Shown here: piece after piece, positions 55,074-63,020 of the stretch
Numbering within the stretch: position 1 is the first letter of the stretch
Layout of the letters: every line of letters starts with the position of its first letter
Assembly: GCA_042408955.1 (NCBI GenBank)
Contig: JBHOQQ010000136.1
Coordinates: 4,834-68,833, forward strand
Reading direction: 5' to 3'
From: CALGSZ01 sp042408955
Lineage (GTDB): Bacteria; Chloroflexota; Chloroflexia; Thermomicrobiales; UBA6265
DNA length: 64,000 bases
The notes under the pieces: generated by a model
The model's input: only the letters and a program-made list of their open reading frames with translations
Told to the model about the DNA's origin: nothing
Databases searched by the model: none
Made by a program: the position numbers and the translations under genes

Positions 55074-56081
55074 CTAGCCTTGCCGGCCATCACCCTGGCG
55101 CGCTGCCCGCAGCTCCTGGATAACCGCGGGGACGACCTCAAAGAGGTCACCAACGATGCCGAACGACGCGATCTTGAAAATCGGCGCATCCGGATCCCGG
55201 TTGATAGCCACGATAAAGTCCGAGCCCTGCATCCCGACAAGGTGCTGCACCGCGCCGCTGATGCCAACGGCAATGTAAAGCCGTGGCGCGACCGTCTGAC
55301 CGGTTTGGCCCACCTGCTCCTGGTGAGGCCGCCACCCCGCATCAACAACCGCTCGTGATGCGCCGACAGCGGCTCCGAGCTCCGCTGCCAGCTCTTCGAT
55401 CAGCGCGAAGTTCTTCGGCTCCTTCAGCCCACGTCCACCGCTGACGATCACCTTTGCCTCAGTCAGTCTCGCGGCCCCGCCTCCCTGCTCCTGCAAAATG
55501 CCGCGCACAGTCACGCGATGTTCAGCGTCGGTCAGCGTCACTGCCACACGCTCGATCTCGGCCTCGCCTCCCGACACCGGCGCCTTTTCGAAGCTTCCGG
55601 GGCGCACCGTCGCCATCTGCGGCTGGCTCCCGGCGAGATTGACGGCGGTTTGAACGCGGCCCCCGAGGACTGGCCGGATCGCGACGACCGCTCCTTGCTC
55701 CACACCCAAATCCACGCAGTCGGCAGCTAGCCCTGTTCGAAGGCGTGCCGCGACGCGTGGCGCATAATCGCGGCCGGAGGTGGTTCCTGGGATGAGCACC
55801 ACCGCTGGGTTGACCCGCTGCACCACCTCCACGGTCACGGCCGTTGCGGCATCCGCCGTGTAGCTCGCCAGCCGGGCATCATCAGCAACGAGGACGCGAG
55901 CGACGCCCGTCTGCGCAAGCTGCTGAGCGGCATCTGCAAGATTGGCGCCGAACAGTGCCGCAACCAGGGGAACGCCCAGAGCCTCGGCAATCTTCCGCCC
56001 GGCCGTCACCATTTCCAGAGAGACGGGGCGCAGCGTGCCACCGCTAGCCTCTCCGACAATTAACACTCCGCCGTTTACCAC
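55074..56081 (-). CDS. fixB: Electron transfer flavoprotein, alpha subunit (FixB)
   Basis: A 335-residue ETF alpha subunit. The N-terminal domain contains GRDYAPRVAARLRTGLAADCVDL; the FAD domain has VIVSGGRGLKEPKNF, SRAVVDAGWRPHQEQVGQTGQTVAPRLYIAVGISGAVQHLVGM and NRDPDAPIFKIASFGIVGDLFEVVP, diagnostic of the family. It forms a heterodimer with FixA and carries electrons from acyl-CoA dehydrogenases. Confidence 0.92.
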   Translation of the reverse strand: MVNGGVLIVGEASGGTLRPVSLEMVTAGRKIAEALGVPLVAALFGANLADAAQQLAQTGVARVLVADDARLASYTADAATAVTVEVVQRVNPAVVLIPGTTSGRDYAPRVAARLRTGLAADCVDLGVEQGAVVAIRPVLGGRVQTAVNLAGSQPQMATVRPGSFEKAPVSGGEAEIERVAVTLTDAEHRVTVRGILQEQGGGAARLTEAKVIVSGGRGLKEPKNFALIEELAAELGAAVGASRAVVDAGWRPHQEQVGQTGQTVAPRLYIAVGISGAVQHLVGMQGSDFIVAINRDPDAPIFKIASFGIVGDLFEVVPAVIQELRAARQGDGRQG

Positions 56082-56130
56082 CGTTCACGCTCCCGTATTG
56101 GACTGCATTTCGACCCGGACGGCCGATAGG

Positions 56131-56892
56131 CTAGATCAGCTTCTGTTCCTTGAGCCACGCCACGAGCTGCTTGGCAGCGTCTGCGGGCGGGACATCGTGC
56201 AGGATGATGCCTCCGCTGCTTCGTTCCGGAACGAACGGCTCACTCCAGCGCAAGCGGAGGCTGTCGCTTGGCACCGTGACTGCGATGTGGTCAACCGGCT
56301 TCTTCTTTGCAGCCATAATGCCCTTCAACGAGGGATATCGAGGCTCATTCAGGCCAGTCATCGCCATCAGCACCGCAGGCATGGCCAGCTCCACCACTTG
56401 CTTGCCCTCTTCGGTATCACGGTGAACGACGAGCGACCGGTCGGCCACTTCTACCTTTGTCACTGAGGAGACGTGCGGCACGCCAAGCAGTTCGGCGACT
56501 TGCGGGCCAACATGCCCGGTTGCCGAATCGTCAGAGTTCTGCCCGCAGAAGACGATGTCGAATGCCGTGCCCTTCAGGTAATCTGCCAGGATTTCGGCAA
56601 CCGTCAGGGTATCCAAATCGTTCACCTGATCTACACCCAGGATGACCCCGCGGTCAGCGCCCATCCCCAGCGCACGCTGGATCGCATCCCTCACCTGAGG
56701 TGGTCCCGCCGAGATCACGACGACCTCGCCGCCATGCGCTTCCTTGATGCGCAATGCCTCCTCAATCGCGTACTCGTCGAACGAGCTGATGACCTGCTGG
56801 CCGCTGAAGACAGGTCGCCCCGTTGCGCGGTCAATCCGGACCGCGTTCATATCCGGCACTTGCTTGACGAGCACAGCAATCGTGTATCCCAT
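56131..56892 (-). CDS. fixA: Electron transfer flavoprotein, beta subunit (FixA)
   Basis: A 253-residue ETF beta subunit. The N-terminus IAVLVKQVPDMNAVRID and the signature LAMPAVLMAMTGLNEPRYPSLKGIMAAKKKPV are diagnostic. The segment CGQNSDDSATGHVGPQVAELLG is closer to clostridial/bifurcating-type subunits than to the mitochondrial pattern; this is impression, not measurement. It precedes fixB by 49 bases. Confidence 0.92.
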   Translation of the reverse strand: MGYTIAVLVKQVPDMNAVRIDRATGRPVFSGQQVISSFDEYAIEEALRIKEAHGGEVVVISAGPPQVRDAIQRALGMGADRGVILGVDQVNDLDTLTVAEILADYLKGTAFDIVFCGQNSDDSATGHVGPQVAELLGVPHVSSVTKVEVADRSLVVHRDTEEGKQVVELAMPAVLMAMTGLNEPRYPSLKGIMAAKKKPVDHIAVTVPSDSLRLRWSEPFVPERSSGGIILHDVPPADAAKQLVAWLKEQKLI

Positions 56893-56920
56893 GTGCGACG
56901 TTTCCCTCGCTCCTCACATG

Positions 56921-57694
56921 CTACTGTCCCGTAAACGCCGGTGATCGCTTCTCCAGGAAGGCCCGCATGCCTTCTCGCTGGTCCGCAGTCCCGAACGACT
57001 CTGCGAAAACGTCAGCCTCGGTCTCCAGTCCCTTGGCCGGGTGACCGGCAAAGGCCAACGACATCAACCGCTTGGCCGCGGTCAGCGCCCGCGGGCTGTT
57101 CCGAGCGATCTGCCGGGCCAGATCACGGGCACGCGGTAATAGCTCGGGCAGCGGCACAACGGCATTGACCAGGCCGATGCGTAACGCCTCCTCCGCGGTG
57201 ACCCGCCGTCCGGTCAGGATCATCTCCGCCGCGATCCCTGGTCCCACCAGTCGCGGAAGACGCTGGGTTGCGCCCCATCCTGGCGGAATCCCGAGCGAAA
57301 CCTCGGGCTGGGCAAACACCGCGTTGTCCGAAGCCAGCCGGATGTCGCAGGCCAGAGCGATCTCGCAGCCGCCGCCAAACGCGTAGCCATTCACCGCGGC
57401 GATGGTCGGTTGCGGCAGCCCTTCGATCGCATTGGCGACGCCATGGCCTAGCGCGGCAAAGGCTCGCGCCTCATCCGGTGTTTTGTTCACCATCTCTTTG
57501 ATGTCAGCGCCGGCAGCAAACGCGCGTTCCCCCGCCCCCGTCACAATTACGCAACGCAGCGAGGAATCCTGGCGAATCGCTCGCATGGCCTCGATCATCG
57601 CCTGAAGCTGCTCCGTGTTGAAGGCATTGAGAGCCTCCGGGCGATTCATGATGACTACCGCGATGCCGTCCTCGCGCTCGATGTCAACTGCCAC
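56921..57694 (-). CDS. Enoyl-CoA hydratase/isomerase (crotonase family)
   Basis: A 257-residue crotonase that hydrates enoyl-CoA in beta-oxidation. RAFAAGADIKEM forms the oxyanion hole and the two catalytic glutamates are E111 (GGGCEIALACD) and E131 (AQPEVSLGI). The GTG start at 57694 overlaps the upstream gene by 11 bases and has a strong AAAGGAG six bases before it, which decides it over an ATG 93 bases earlier. Confidence 0.92.
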   Translation of the reverse strand: MAVDIEREDGIAVVIMNRPEALNAFNTEQLQAMIEAMRAIRQDSSLRCVIVTGAGERAFAAGADIKEMVNKTPDEARAFAALGHGVANAIEGLPQPTIAAVNGYAFGGGCEIALACDIRLASDNAVFAQPEVSLGIPPGWGATQRLPRLVGPGIAAEMILTGRRVTAEEALRIGLVNAVVPLPELLPRARDLARQIARNSPRALTAAKRLMSLAFAGHPAKGLETEADVFAESFGTADQREGMRAFLEKRSPAFTGQ

Positions 57695-58268
57695 GAGCCG
57701 CTCCTTTTGCTTCCCGTAGCCACTCGCTCGTCCGGTCATCGAGGGTTGCTCGAAACCGGGCGGCATTCGCGACGTAACCGGTGGCACTCTTGATCAGCGC
57801 GCGCTGGCGCTCATCGTCCAGCATGCGCTTGACCGTTGCTGGCACCCCAGCCACCAGTGCGCCATCCGGGATGTCCATACCCTCTGGCACCACGGCTCCC
57901 GCCGCGACGATCACACCATTGCCGACCCGGGATCGCGACAGCACTACCGAGCCCATGCCGATGATGACGCCGTTGCCGACGGTTGTGCCATGAACCACGG
58001 CTCGATGGCCGACCGTCACGTCATCTCCGATGGTGCACGGAGCGTCCGGATCAAGGTGGATAACGGCGCCATCCTGGATATTCGTGCGGGCGCCGATGCG
58101 CACCGGCGCGACATCTCCCCGAATGACCGCGTTGAACCAGACGCTTGAGCCAGGTCCGATCTCCACATCCCCAACGATCACCGCACCAGGAGCAAGGAAC
58201 ACGTCTGGCGCGATGCGCGGGGAGACCCCGTTGACGGCAAGAACCAATGCGGATGGTGGTGCTGCCAC
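57684..58268 (-). CDS. Gamma-carbonic anhydrase-like hexapeptide-repeat protein
   Basis: A 194-residue left-handed beta-helix protein of the PaaY/CaiE/YrdA group. Zinc-ligand histidines sit at H71 (AVIHLD), H88 and H93 (VGHRAVVHG). In phenylacetate and carnitine pathways such proteins act as thioesterase-like or carbonic anhydrase enzymes, so here it may be a helper of CoA-ester metabolism. The GTG at 58268 with GGGGGA seven bases upstream was preferred over a TTG at 58283. Confidence 0.87.
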   Translation of the reverse strand: MAAPPSALVLAVNGVSPRIAPDVFLAPGAVIVGDVEIGPGSSVWFNAVIRGDVAPVRIGARTNIQDGAVIHLDPDAPCTIGDDVTVGHRAVVHGTTVGNGVIIGMGSVVLSRSRVGNGVIVAAGAVVPEGMDIPDGALVAGVPATVKRMLDDERQRALIKSATGYVANAARFRATLDDRTSEWLREAKGAARGS

Positions 58269-58272
58269 GGCG

Positions 58273-59457
58273 TTATCCCCCAACCTCGATGATCACCGCG
58301 TCCCCCTGGCCGCCGCCAGAACAGATGGCGGCCAGCCCAATGCCGCCACCGCGCCGCCGGAGCTCGAGTGCGAGCGTTAGCACGATGCGCGCGCCGCTCG
58401 CACCAATGGGATGGCCTAGCGCGACCGCGCCGCCATTGACATTTACTTTCTCGAGGTCTACCCCGAGCCGCCGCGCCGAGATCAGCGTGACACTGGCGAA
58501 CGCTTCGTTGATCTCCACGAGATCAACATCGTTGATGGTCATGCCCGCTTTCTTGAGCGCCTTGTCCGCCGCCATTTGGGGGGTATATGCAAGATACGCC
58601 GGTCCCCAGGCGGCGGCCGCGTGCGCGACCATCCTGGCCAGCGGCGTGAAACCGTGCTCGCGCGCCCAGTGCTCTGAGGCAACCACCAACGCCGCGGCCC
58701 CGTCGTTGACACCTGGCGCGTTACCTGCCGTCACGTCAAGTGCGGGATCGAATGCTGGGGGCAGTTTGGCGAGCGCTTCCAGGCTCGTATCCCGCCGGGG
58801 CGCCTCGTCCCGGTCAATAATGGTCCGATTACCGCGCTTGTCCACGATTTCTACCGGGACAATTTCCTCTGCGAAAGTTCCCCGGTCCTGCGCGGCAATC
58901 GCGCGCTGGTGCGACCGGAGCGCCCAACAATCTTGATCTTCTCTTGGCACGCGCTCTTCGGCCGCGACACGCCCGCCATGTACACCCATGTGGCACCCTT
59001 CAAGGGCACACATCAGCCCGTCGCTGATCATCATGTCCTCGAAGGTGGCATGACCCATCTTGAGTCCCTGGCGCGCGCCTCGGACGAGATACGGTGCTTG
59101 GGACATACTCTCCATGCCGCCGGCAACGATCAGATTGAAGCCCTCGGCCCGGATGAGCGTGTCCGCGAGCGTGATTGCGCGCATACCGGAACCGCAGACG
59201 CGGTTGATCGTCTCCGACGTGACGGTCTTGTCGAGACCAGCACGGAATGCTGCCTGACGGGACGGGATTTGGCCAGCGCCGCCCTGGAGCACCTGCCCCA
59301 TGATGACGTGCTCGATGAGCGCGGGATCGACACCAGAGCGATTGATCGCGCCGCGGATGGCGGTAGCGCCAAGCTCCACCGCCGGGAGGGAGGCGAGCGC
59401 GCCGTTCAGCTTGCCGAACGGCGTCCGCGCGCCACCAAGTATCACGGATGTGCTCAT
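58273..59457 (-). CDS. Acetyl-CoA C-acyltransferase (thiolase)
   Basis: A 394-residue thiolase cleaving 3-ketoacyl-CoA. The nucleophile is C88 (NRVCGSGM), with H349 (GHPIGASGAR) and C379 (CSGGGQGDA) completing the active site. The N-terminus VILGGARTPFGKLNGAL is typical. ATG at 59457 with GGGAG upstream. It could act in degradation or, like acetoacetyl-CoA thiolases, in synthesis; the operon favours degradation. Confidence 0.93.
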   Translation of the reverse strand: MSTSVILGGARTPFGKLNGALASLPAVELGATAIRGAINRSGVDPALIEHVIMGQVLQGGAGQIPSRQAAFRAGLDKTVTSETINRVCGSGMRAITLADTLIRAEGFNLIVAGGMESMSQAPYLVRGARQGLKMGHATFEDMMISDGLMCALEGCHMGVHGGRVAAEERVPREDQDCWALRSHQRAIAAQDRGTFAEEIVPVEIVDKRGNRTIIDRDEAPRRDTSLEALAKLPPAFDPALDVTAGNAPGVNDGAAALVVASEHWAREHGFTPLARMVAHAAAAWGPAYLAYTPQMAADKALKKAGMTINDVDLVEINEAFASVTLISARRLGVDLEKVNVNGGAVALGHPIGASGARIVLTLALELRRRGGGIGLAAICSGGGQGDAVIIEVGG

Positions 59458-59554
59458 ATTGGGATCTCCCGGGGACGTGGGGAATCGGGCAGGGCCGGCG
59501 ACGCTATGGACATGCGCCACTGCCTCCCTGCCGCTGATTCACGCTCGCCCCCAA

Positions 59555-60772
59555 TCAGTCCGCGGCCACCGCACCGGCACGCTCGTATCCAACTGCTGGT
59601 GGCTGCGGGCAACGCAGCGGCTTGTCCTGGCGATAGCCGAGCGCGTATTCAGCCTGGAGAATGGTGTGAATCTCTCGCGTGCCCTCGTAGATGACGGCTC
59701 CGCGCGCGTTCCGCCAGAAACGCTCGACCGGATACTCGTTCGAATAGCCGTAGGAGCCGTGGATTTGAATCGCGTCGTCGGCGGATCGCAGGGCGATATC
59801 GCAGGCATACCACTTGGCGAGCGATGTTTCGCGCGTGTTGCGAATGCCGCGATTCTTCAGCTCTGCCGCCTTCATGGTCAAAAGCCAAGAAGCCTCATAG
59901 CCAGCGACCATCCTGGCGATCATCTGCTGCACGAGCTCGAACTTGCCAATCGGCTGGCCAAACGCATATCGCTCGTTAGCGTACTTGACACTTGCATCGA
60001 GGCAGGCCCGCGTGAGACCGCAGGCGCCGGCGGCCACGGTGAAGCGACCCTGGTCGATGCAGCTCATCGCGATCTTGAAGCCCTCGCCCTCCTCGCCGAT
60101 CCGGTTCTCGACCGGAACGCGAACGTTGTTGAACGCGAGCTCGCCGGTGTTCCCGGCCCGCACGCCGAGCTTACCCTTGATCGTTCCCGTGGTGAATCCT
60201 TCCATGCCCCGCTCGATCATGAACGCGGTCAACCCGTGGTGCTTCTTCGACCGGTCAATGCTGGCGAAGACCAGGAAATGATCCGCAACATCGGCCAGCG
60301 AAATCCACATCTTCGATCCATTGAGAATGTAGTAATCGCCATGCCGCACCGCGGTAGATTCAATCGCTCCGGCATCAGAACCCGCATTCGGCTCAGTCAG
60401 TCCAAACGTGGCGATCTTCTCGCCGCGCGCCTGCGGGACGAGCCAGCGCTGCTTCTGCTCCTCCGTCGCCCATTGGTGCAGCGCGAGGCTATTCAACCCG
60501 ACGTGCACGCTCATGATGACGCGCAGGAAGGTATCGACGTACTCCAATTCTTCGCAGGCAAGCGCCAGCGACACGTAGTCGAGGCCAAGACCGCCATATT
60601 CCTCAGGAATCGGCAGGCCGAGGATCCCCAACTCGCCCATCTTAGTCAGGATTTCGCGGTGAAATTCGCCCTTTGCGTCCCACTCACGAATGTACGGGGC
60701 AACTTCGCGCTGCGCGAATTCACGGACCATATCGCGAACCTGTTTTTGCTCCTCGGTCAGCTCGAAGTTCAT
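59555..60772 (-). CDS. Acyl-CoA dehydrogenase
   Basis: A 405-residue FAD enzyme catalysing the first step of beta-oxidation. LTEEQKQVRDMVREFAQREV starts the helical domain; FGLTEPNAGSDAGAIES and KMWISLADVAD are FAD/substrate motifs; the catalytic glutamate is E363 in IYEGTREIHT. It is most like short/medium-chain (butyryl-CoA type) enzymes by length. First gene of the operon, directly behind a strong promoter; electrons go to FixAB. Confidence 0.93.
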   Translation of the reverse strand: MNFELTEEQKQVRDMVREFAQREVAPYIREWDAKGEFHREILTKMGELGILGLPIPEEYGGLGLDYVSLALACEELEYVDTFLRVIMSVHVGLNSLALHQWATEEQKQRWLVPQARGEKIATFGLTEPNAGSDAGAIESTAVRHGDYYILNGSKMWISLADVADHFLVFASIDRSKKHHGLTAFMIERGMEGFTTGTIKGKLGVRAGNTGELAFNNVRVPVENRIGEEGEGFKIAMSCIDQGRFTVAAGACGLTRACLDASVKYANERYAFGQPIGKFELVQQMIARMVAGYEASWLLTMKAAELKNRGIRNTRETSLAKWYACDIALRSADDAIQIHGSYGYSNEYPVERFWRNARGAVIYEGTREIHTILQAEYALGYRQDKPLRCPQPPAVGYERAGAVAAD

Positions 60773-60887
60773 GCCACCTCGTGTCCTTCCTTTGCGTCTC
60801 AACCATGCGCTCCGTCGTGGCGCCTCGTCCTGGCCACGGCAACACTGCCTAGCCGGCATCACCGGCTGGCCTAATCGCCAACCCGGC

Positions 60888-60916
60888 AGTATAGGGGAGC
60901 CAGCAGGCCGAGACAA
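60888..60916 (-). promoter_or_regulatory. Sigma70-type promoter of the beta-oxidation/fixABC operon
   Basis: Minus strand: TTGTCT (60916-60911), 17-base spacer, TATACT (60893-60888). The leader of about 105 bases contains a small AGCCGG/CCGGCT hairpin. No repressor operator was recognised. Confidence 0.7.
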
Positions 60917-61036
60917 CTTGGTGAAAAGGCGCTGAGCGAGCTTTGGGCAGTGGCTCAGGTTGGAAGCTCGTCGGAGCCGCATCTAAAGAGGAGGCGACGA
61001 GGGACCGAGCGCGCATCGGAGCTGACCGGTTGGCCC

Positions 61037-61066
61037 AAAAGCAAAAGCCGCGGCGAACCGCGGCTT
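61037..61066 (-). terminator. Rho-independent terminator of the interrupted tRNA
   Basis: Minus-strand RNA: AAGCCGCGG, UUCG tetraloop, CCGCGGCUU, then UUGCUUUU. It lies 28 bases after the CCA end of the tRNA fragment. A stem with UUCG loop and U-rich tail is a strong terminator, and its position shows it belonged to the tRNA gene before integration. Confidence 0.75.
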
Positions 61067-61093
61067 GGCACACTTTTGTGCGACATACGCATT

Positions 61094-61121
61094 TGGTAGC
61101 GCATAGGGGATTCGAACCCCT
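61094..61121 (-). tRNA. 3' fragment of a tRNA gene (attachment site)
   Basis: Read on the minus strand: T-stem AGGGG, loop TTCGAAT, T-stem CCCCT, acceptor strand ATGCGCT, discriminator A and CCA. There is no D-arm or anticodon arm upstream, so only the 3' end remains; the 5' body should lie at the far end of the inserted element. Isotype cannot be determined from this piece. Such 3' ends are the usual core of tyrosine-recombinase attachment sites. Confidence 0.8.
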
Positions 61122-61172
61122 TTCGGTATTTCCCCTGGATCTTCGCGGGTTTTTCACCCTGGCTCCCGCGTT

Positions 61173-61190
61173 TGGTCACAAAATGGTCAC
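61173..61190. repeat. Direct repeat TGGTCAC, probable integrase arm-type sites
   Basis: TGGTCAC occurs at 61173-61179 and 61184-61190, eleven bases apart (one helical turn), between the tRNA fragment and the integrase stop. Paired GTGACC-type motifs next to tRNA attachment cores are common for integrase arm binding. Role is inference. Confidence 0.45.
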
Positions 61191-61202
61191 GGAACTTGCC
61201 GC

Positions 61203-62384
61203 TTACGCGCGCTGCCCGGCTGCCGCCAGTGCCCCGGCGATCGCCTCGGCAGCCTGGCGCTGCATGTCCGCGGTGACGTGGCTGTAGAGGTCGAGGGTCA
61301 TGCCGATGCTACTGTGCCCCAGCCGCTCGCTCACAATCTTCGGATGCACCCCGAGGGCAAGGGCCAGGGTGGCGCTGGTGTGGCGCAGGTCGTGAAAGCG
61401 GACGGGCCGGACGCCAGCACGGGCAAGAAGGGCGGCAAAGCGCCGGTAAAGGACGTTGGGGTGAAGCGGCGCTCCCAAGGCGCCCGCAAAGACGTAACCG
61501 CGATCGGCGTACGCCTCCCCGAGGCGGAGCCGGTGCTCGGCCTGCCGCAGGCGGTGCGTGCGCAGCGCCGCCAGGGTCGCTGCATCGAGGGCGATCCGGC
61601 GACGGCTGGAGGGAGACTTGGGTTCGTCCTCGGCCAGCCGGGCCGTCTCCCCGCGCCCGAGCCGGCGCTGGACGCTGAGCGCGCCCGCCTCCCAATCGAT
61701 GTCGCTCCACTTTAGGCCGAGGAGCTCGCCCCGTCGCATCCCGGTGGTCAACGCCAGCCGCCAGAGGGCTTCCAGATCGTCCCCCTCGGCGGCACGCAGG
61801 AACCGCCCCACCTCGTCCGCCGTCCAGACGGTAAGCTCCCCGAGCCCGCGCCGTGGCGGCTCGACCGCATCGGCGGGGTTGCGGGCGATCAGCGCCCAGC
61901 GGACGGCATCGTCCAAGGCGTGGTGCACGACGGCGTGGACGTAGCGCACGGTCGTGGGCGAGAGGGGACGCGGAGGCGCATCCTTCGCCTCGCCCCGGCG
62001 CCGGCGGCTAGCTGGCGTGGCCAGCAAGGTGGCATAGAGGGCTTGCAGGTCGGCAGGGGTGAGCTTGGCCAGCTTGAGATCACCGATGACACCGGCGATG
62101 TGCAGGCGAATCAGGTCGCGGTAGCGGCGCACAGTCACCGGGCGTATCGACGGAGCGACGGCGGCAAGCCACCGCTCGAAGAATTCCCGCACGGTGAGTT
62201 TCCCAGCGTCGGCAAAGCCCCCGCGCTCGATGTCGGCCAGCAATGTGGCAACGCGAGCCTCGACCTCTTTCTTCGTCTTCGCGGTAATCCGCTTCTGGCG
62301 GCGCTTGCCGGTTGCTGGGTCAGGGGGCAAGTCCACCACGGCGGTCCAGGCATCGCCGCGCTTGGTGATCGATCCTCGTGCCAT
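61203..62384 (-). CDS. int: Tyrosine recombinase/site-specific integrase
   Basis: A 393-residue phage-type integrase. The N-terminal AP2-like arm-binding part (GSITKRGDAWTAVVDLPPDPATGKRRQKR) is followed by the SAM-like core-binding domain (about 65-170) and catalytic domain with R217 (TTGMRRGELLGLKW), K256, H331 and R334 (HDLRHTSATL), H357 (LGHSSI) and nucleophile Y367 (LDLYSHV). All catalytic residues are present, so it should be active. AGGAGG lies nine bases before the ATG. Confidence 0.93.
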   Translation of the reverse strand: MARGSITKRGDAWTAVVDLPPDPATGKRRQKRITAKTKKEVEARVATLLADIERGGFADAGKLTVREFFERWLAAVAPSIRPVTVRRYRDLIRLHIAGVIGDLKLAKLTPADLQALYATLLATPASRRRRGEAKDAPPRPLSPTTVRYVHAVVHHALDDAVRWALIARNPADAVEPPRRGLGELTVWTADEVGRFLRAAEGDDLEALWRLALTTGMRRGELLGLKWSDIDWEAGALSVQRRLGRGETARLAEDEPKSPSSRRRIALDAATLAALRTHRLRQAEHRLRLGEAYADRGYVFAGALGAPLHPNVLYRRFAALLARAGVRPVRFHDLRHTSATLALALGVHPKIVSERLGHSSIGMTLDLYSHVTADMQRQAAEAIAGALAAAGQRA

Positions 62385-62434
62385 GAGACAATCCTCCTGC
62401 TATGCTTCCCATGTCTCCCGCGCCGCTGAATGGG

Positions 62435-62462
62435 ACCTGGTCGTTGACCAGGTGGGAACCCA
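62435..62462. promoter_or_regulatory. Palindromic operator-like repeat upstream of the integrase
   Basis: Contains ACCTGGTC-gtt-GACCAGGT, a perfect 8-bp inverted repeat with a 3-base centre, followed by GGGAACCCA. A second 28-bp copy with one mismatch lies at 62853-62880. This copy is 51 bases upstream of the integrase start, at the right distance for a repressor or regulator site. Confidence 0.55.
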
Positions 62463-62513
62463 TGACCCCGGCGCGGCGAGCGGCTGTTTCAAAGGGCCGC
62501 GAGCGTGGCCGGC

Positions 62514-62714
62514 TCACTTTGCGCCTTTTCCCGTTTCGTCGACGTTTTCCCGCTCACGCATGAACCGCTCGATTTCCTCGCGGCGAATCCGCCAGCCCGC
62601 GCGATCCGAGAGAAAACTGCCGCGCAGTGCACCGGCACGCAGCCAGCGTTTCACGGTTTCCGGATTCACCTTCAACAGGTTCGCCACTTCCTGGACGGTC
62701 AGCCACTCATCCAT
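62514..62714 (-). CDS. Excisionase-type DNA-binding protein (helix-turn-helix)
   Basis: A 66-residue protein of the excisionase/MerR-like HTH_17 type: EWLTVQEVANLLKVNPETVKRWLRAGALRGSFLSDRAGWRIRREEIERFMRE. It probably directs the integrase toward excision or controls its gene. ATG at 62714 preceded by GGAGGG; a start eight residues earlier in frame lies before the ribosome-binding site. It lies upstream of the integrase on the same strand. Confidence 0.82.
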   Translation of the reverse strand: MDEWLTVQEVANLLKVNPETVKRWLRAGALRGSFLSDRAGWRIRREEIERFMRERENVDETGKGAK

Positions 62715-62752
62715 GGTTCCCTCCGTGCGCTCCGTCACCCACGTTAGACGTC

Positions 62753-62782
62753 AGTATATCGCACAATATGCGAGAATGTCGT
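62753..62782 (-). promoter_or_regulatory. Promoter of the excisionase gene
   Basis: Minus strand: ACGACA (62782-62777), 18-base spacer, TATACT (62758-62753). The spacer holds CATATTGTG. The leader is about 30 bases, and the operator palindrome lies about 70 bases upstream of the -35 box. Confidence 0.5.
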
Positions 62783-62852
62783 GGAATACTGCGCTAAAGA
62801 CGGGAAGGTCCGCAGTCTGCTGCCACGGGCTACGGCCAGCGAAAGGGCCCCC

Positions 62853-62880
62853 ACCTGGTCGTTGATCAGGTGGGAACCCA
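62853..62880. promoter_or_regulatory. Second copy of the palindromic operator-like repeat
   Basis: Same 28-bp sequence as 62435-62462 except one C-to-T change (GATCAGG for GACCAGG); here the flanks extend the inverted repeat to CCACCTGGTC/GATCAGGTGG with one mismatch. It lies 139 bases upstream of the excisionase start. Confidence 0.55.
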
Positions 62881-63020
62881 AGGTTGCCAGCCCGCCATGA
62901 GCCACCGGACTCCGGGCCGTAAGGATCAGCGCAGCGGAGCCGGAAGCAGCGCCGCCCCGAGGTAGGCTGGGCGCCCGGGCGCAGCGCCACACGAGCACGG
63001 CGCCCTCGCGTCGCTCCGCA

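Larger units (their letters stand above)
60773..61093. other. Intergenic region: operon promoter, tRNA terminator
   Basis: No supported gene. It contains the minus-strand operon promoter at 60888-60916 and, at 61037-61066, the terminator of the tRNA whose 3' end remains at 61094-61121. Confidence 0.6.
62715..63020. other. Intergenic region upstream of the excisionase gene
   Basis: Contains the promoter at 62753-62782 and the second operator palindrome at 62853-62880. An 84-codon open frame on the minus strand covers it but has no family resemblance and includes the palindrome, so it is not called. Confidence 0.5.

Noticed and set aside
59300..60874. 524-codon open frame on the plus strand
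   Set aside because: Antisense to the acyl-CoA dehydrogenase gene, which has all catalytic motifs.
61094..61170. Complete tRNA gene at the attachment site
   Set aside because: Only the T-arm, acceptor 3' strand and CCA are present; no anticodon or D-arm can be folded from the adjoining bases.
62744..62998. 84-codon frame upstream of the excisionase
   Set aside because: It covers the operator palindrome and promoter, and has no resemblance to known proteins.
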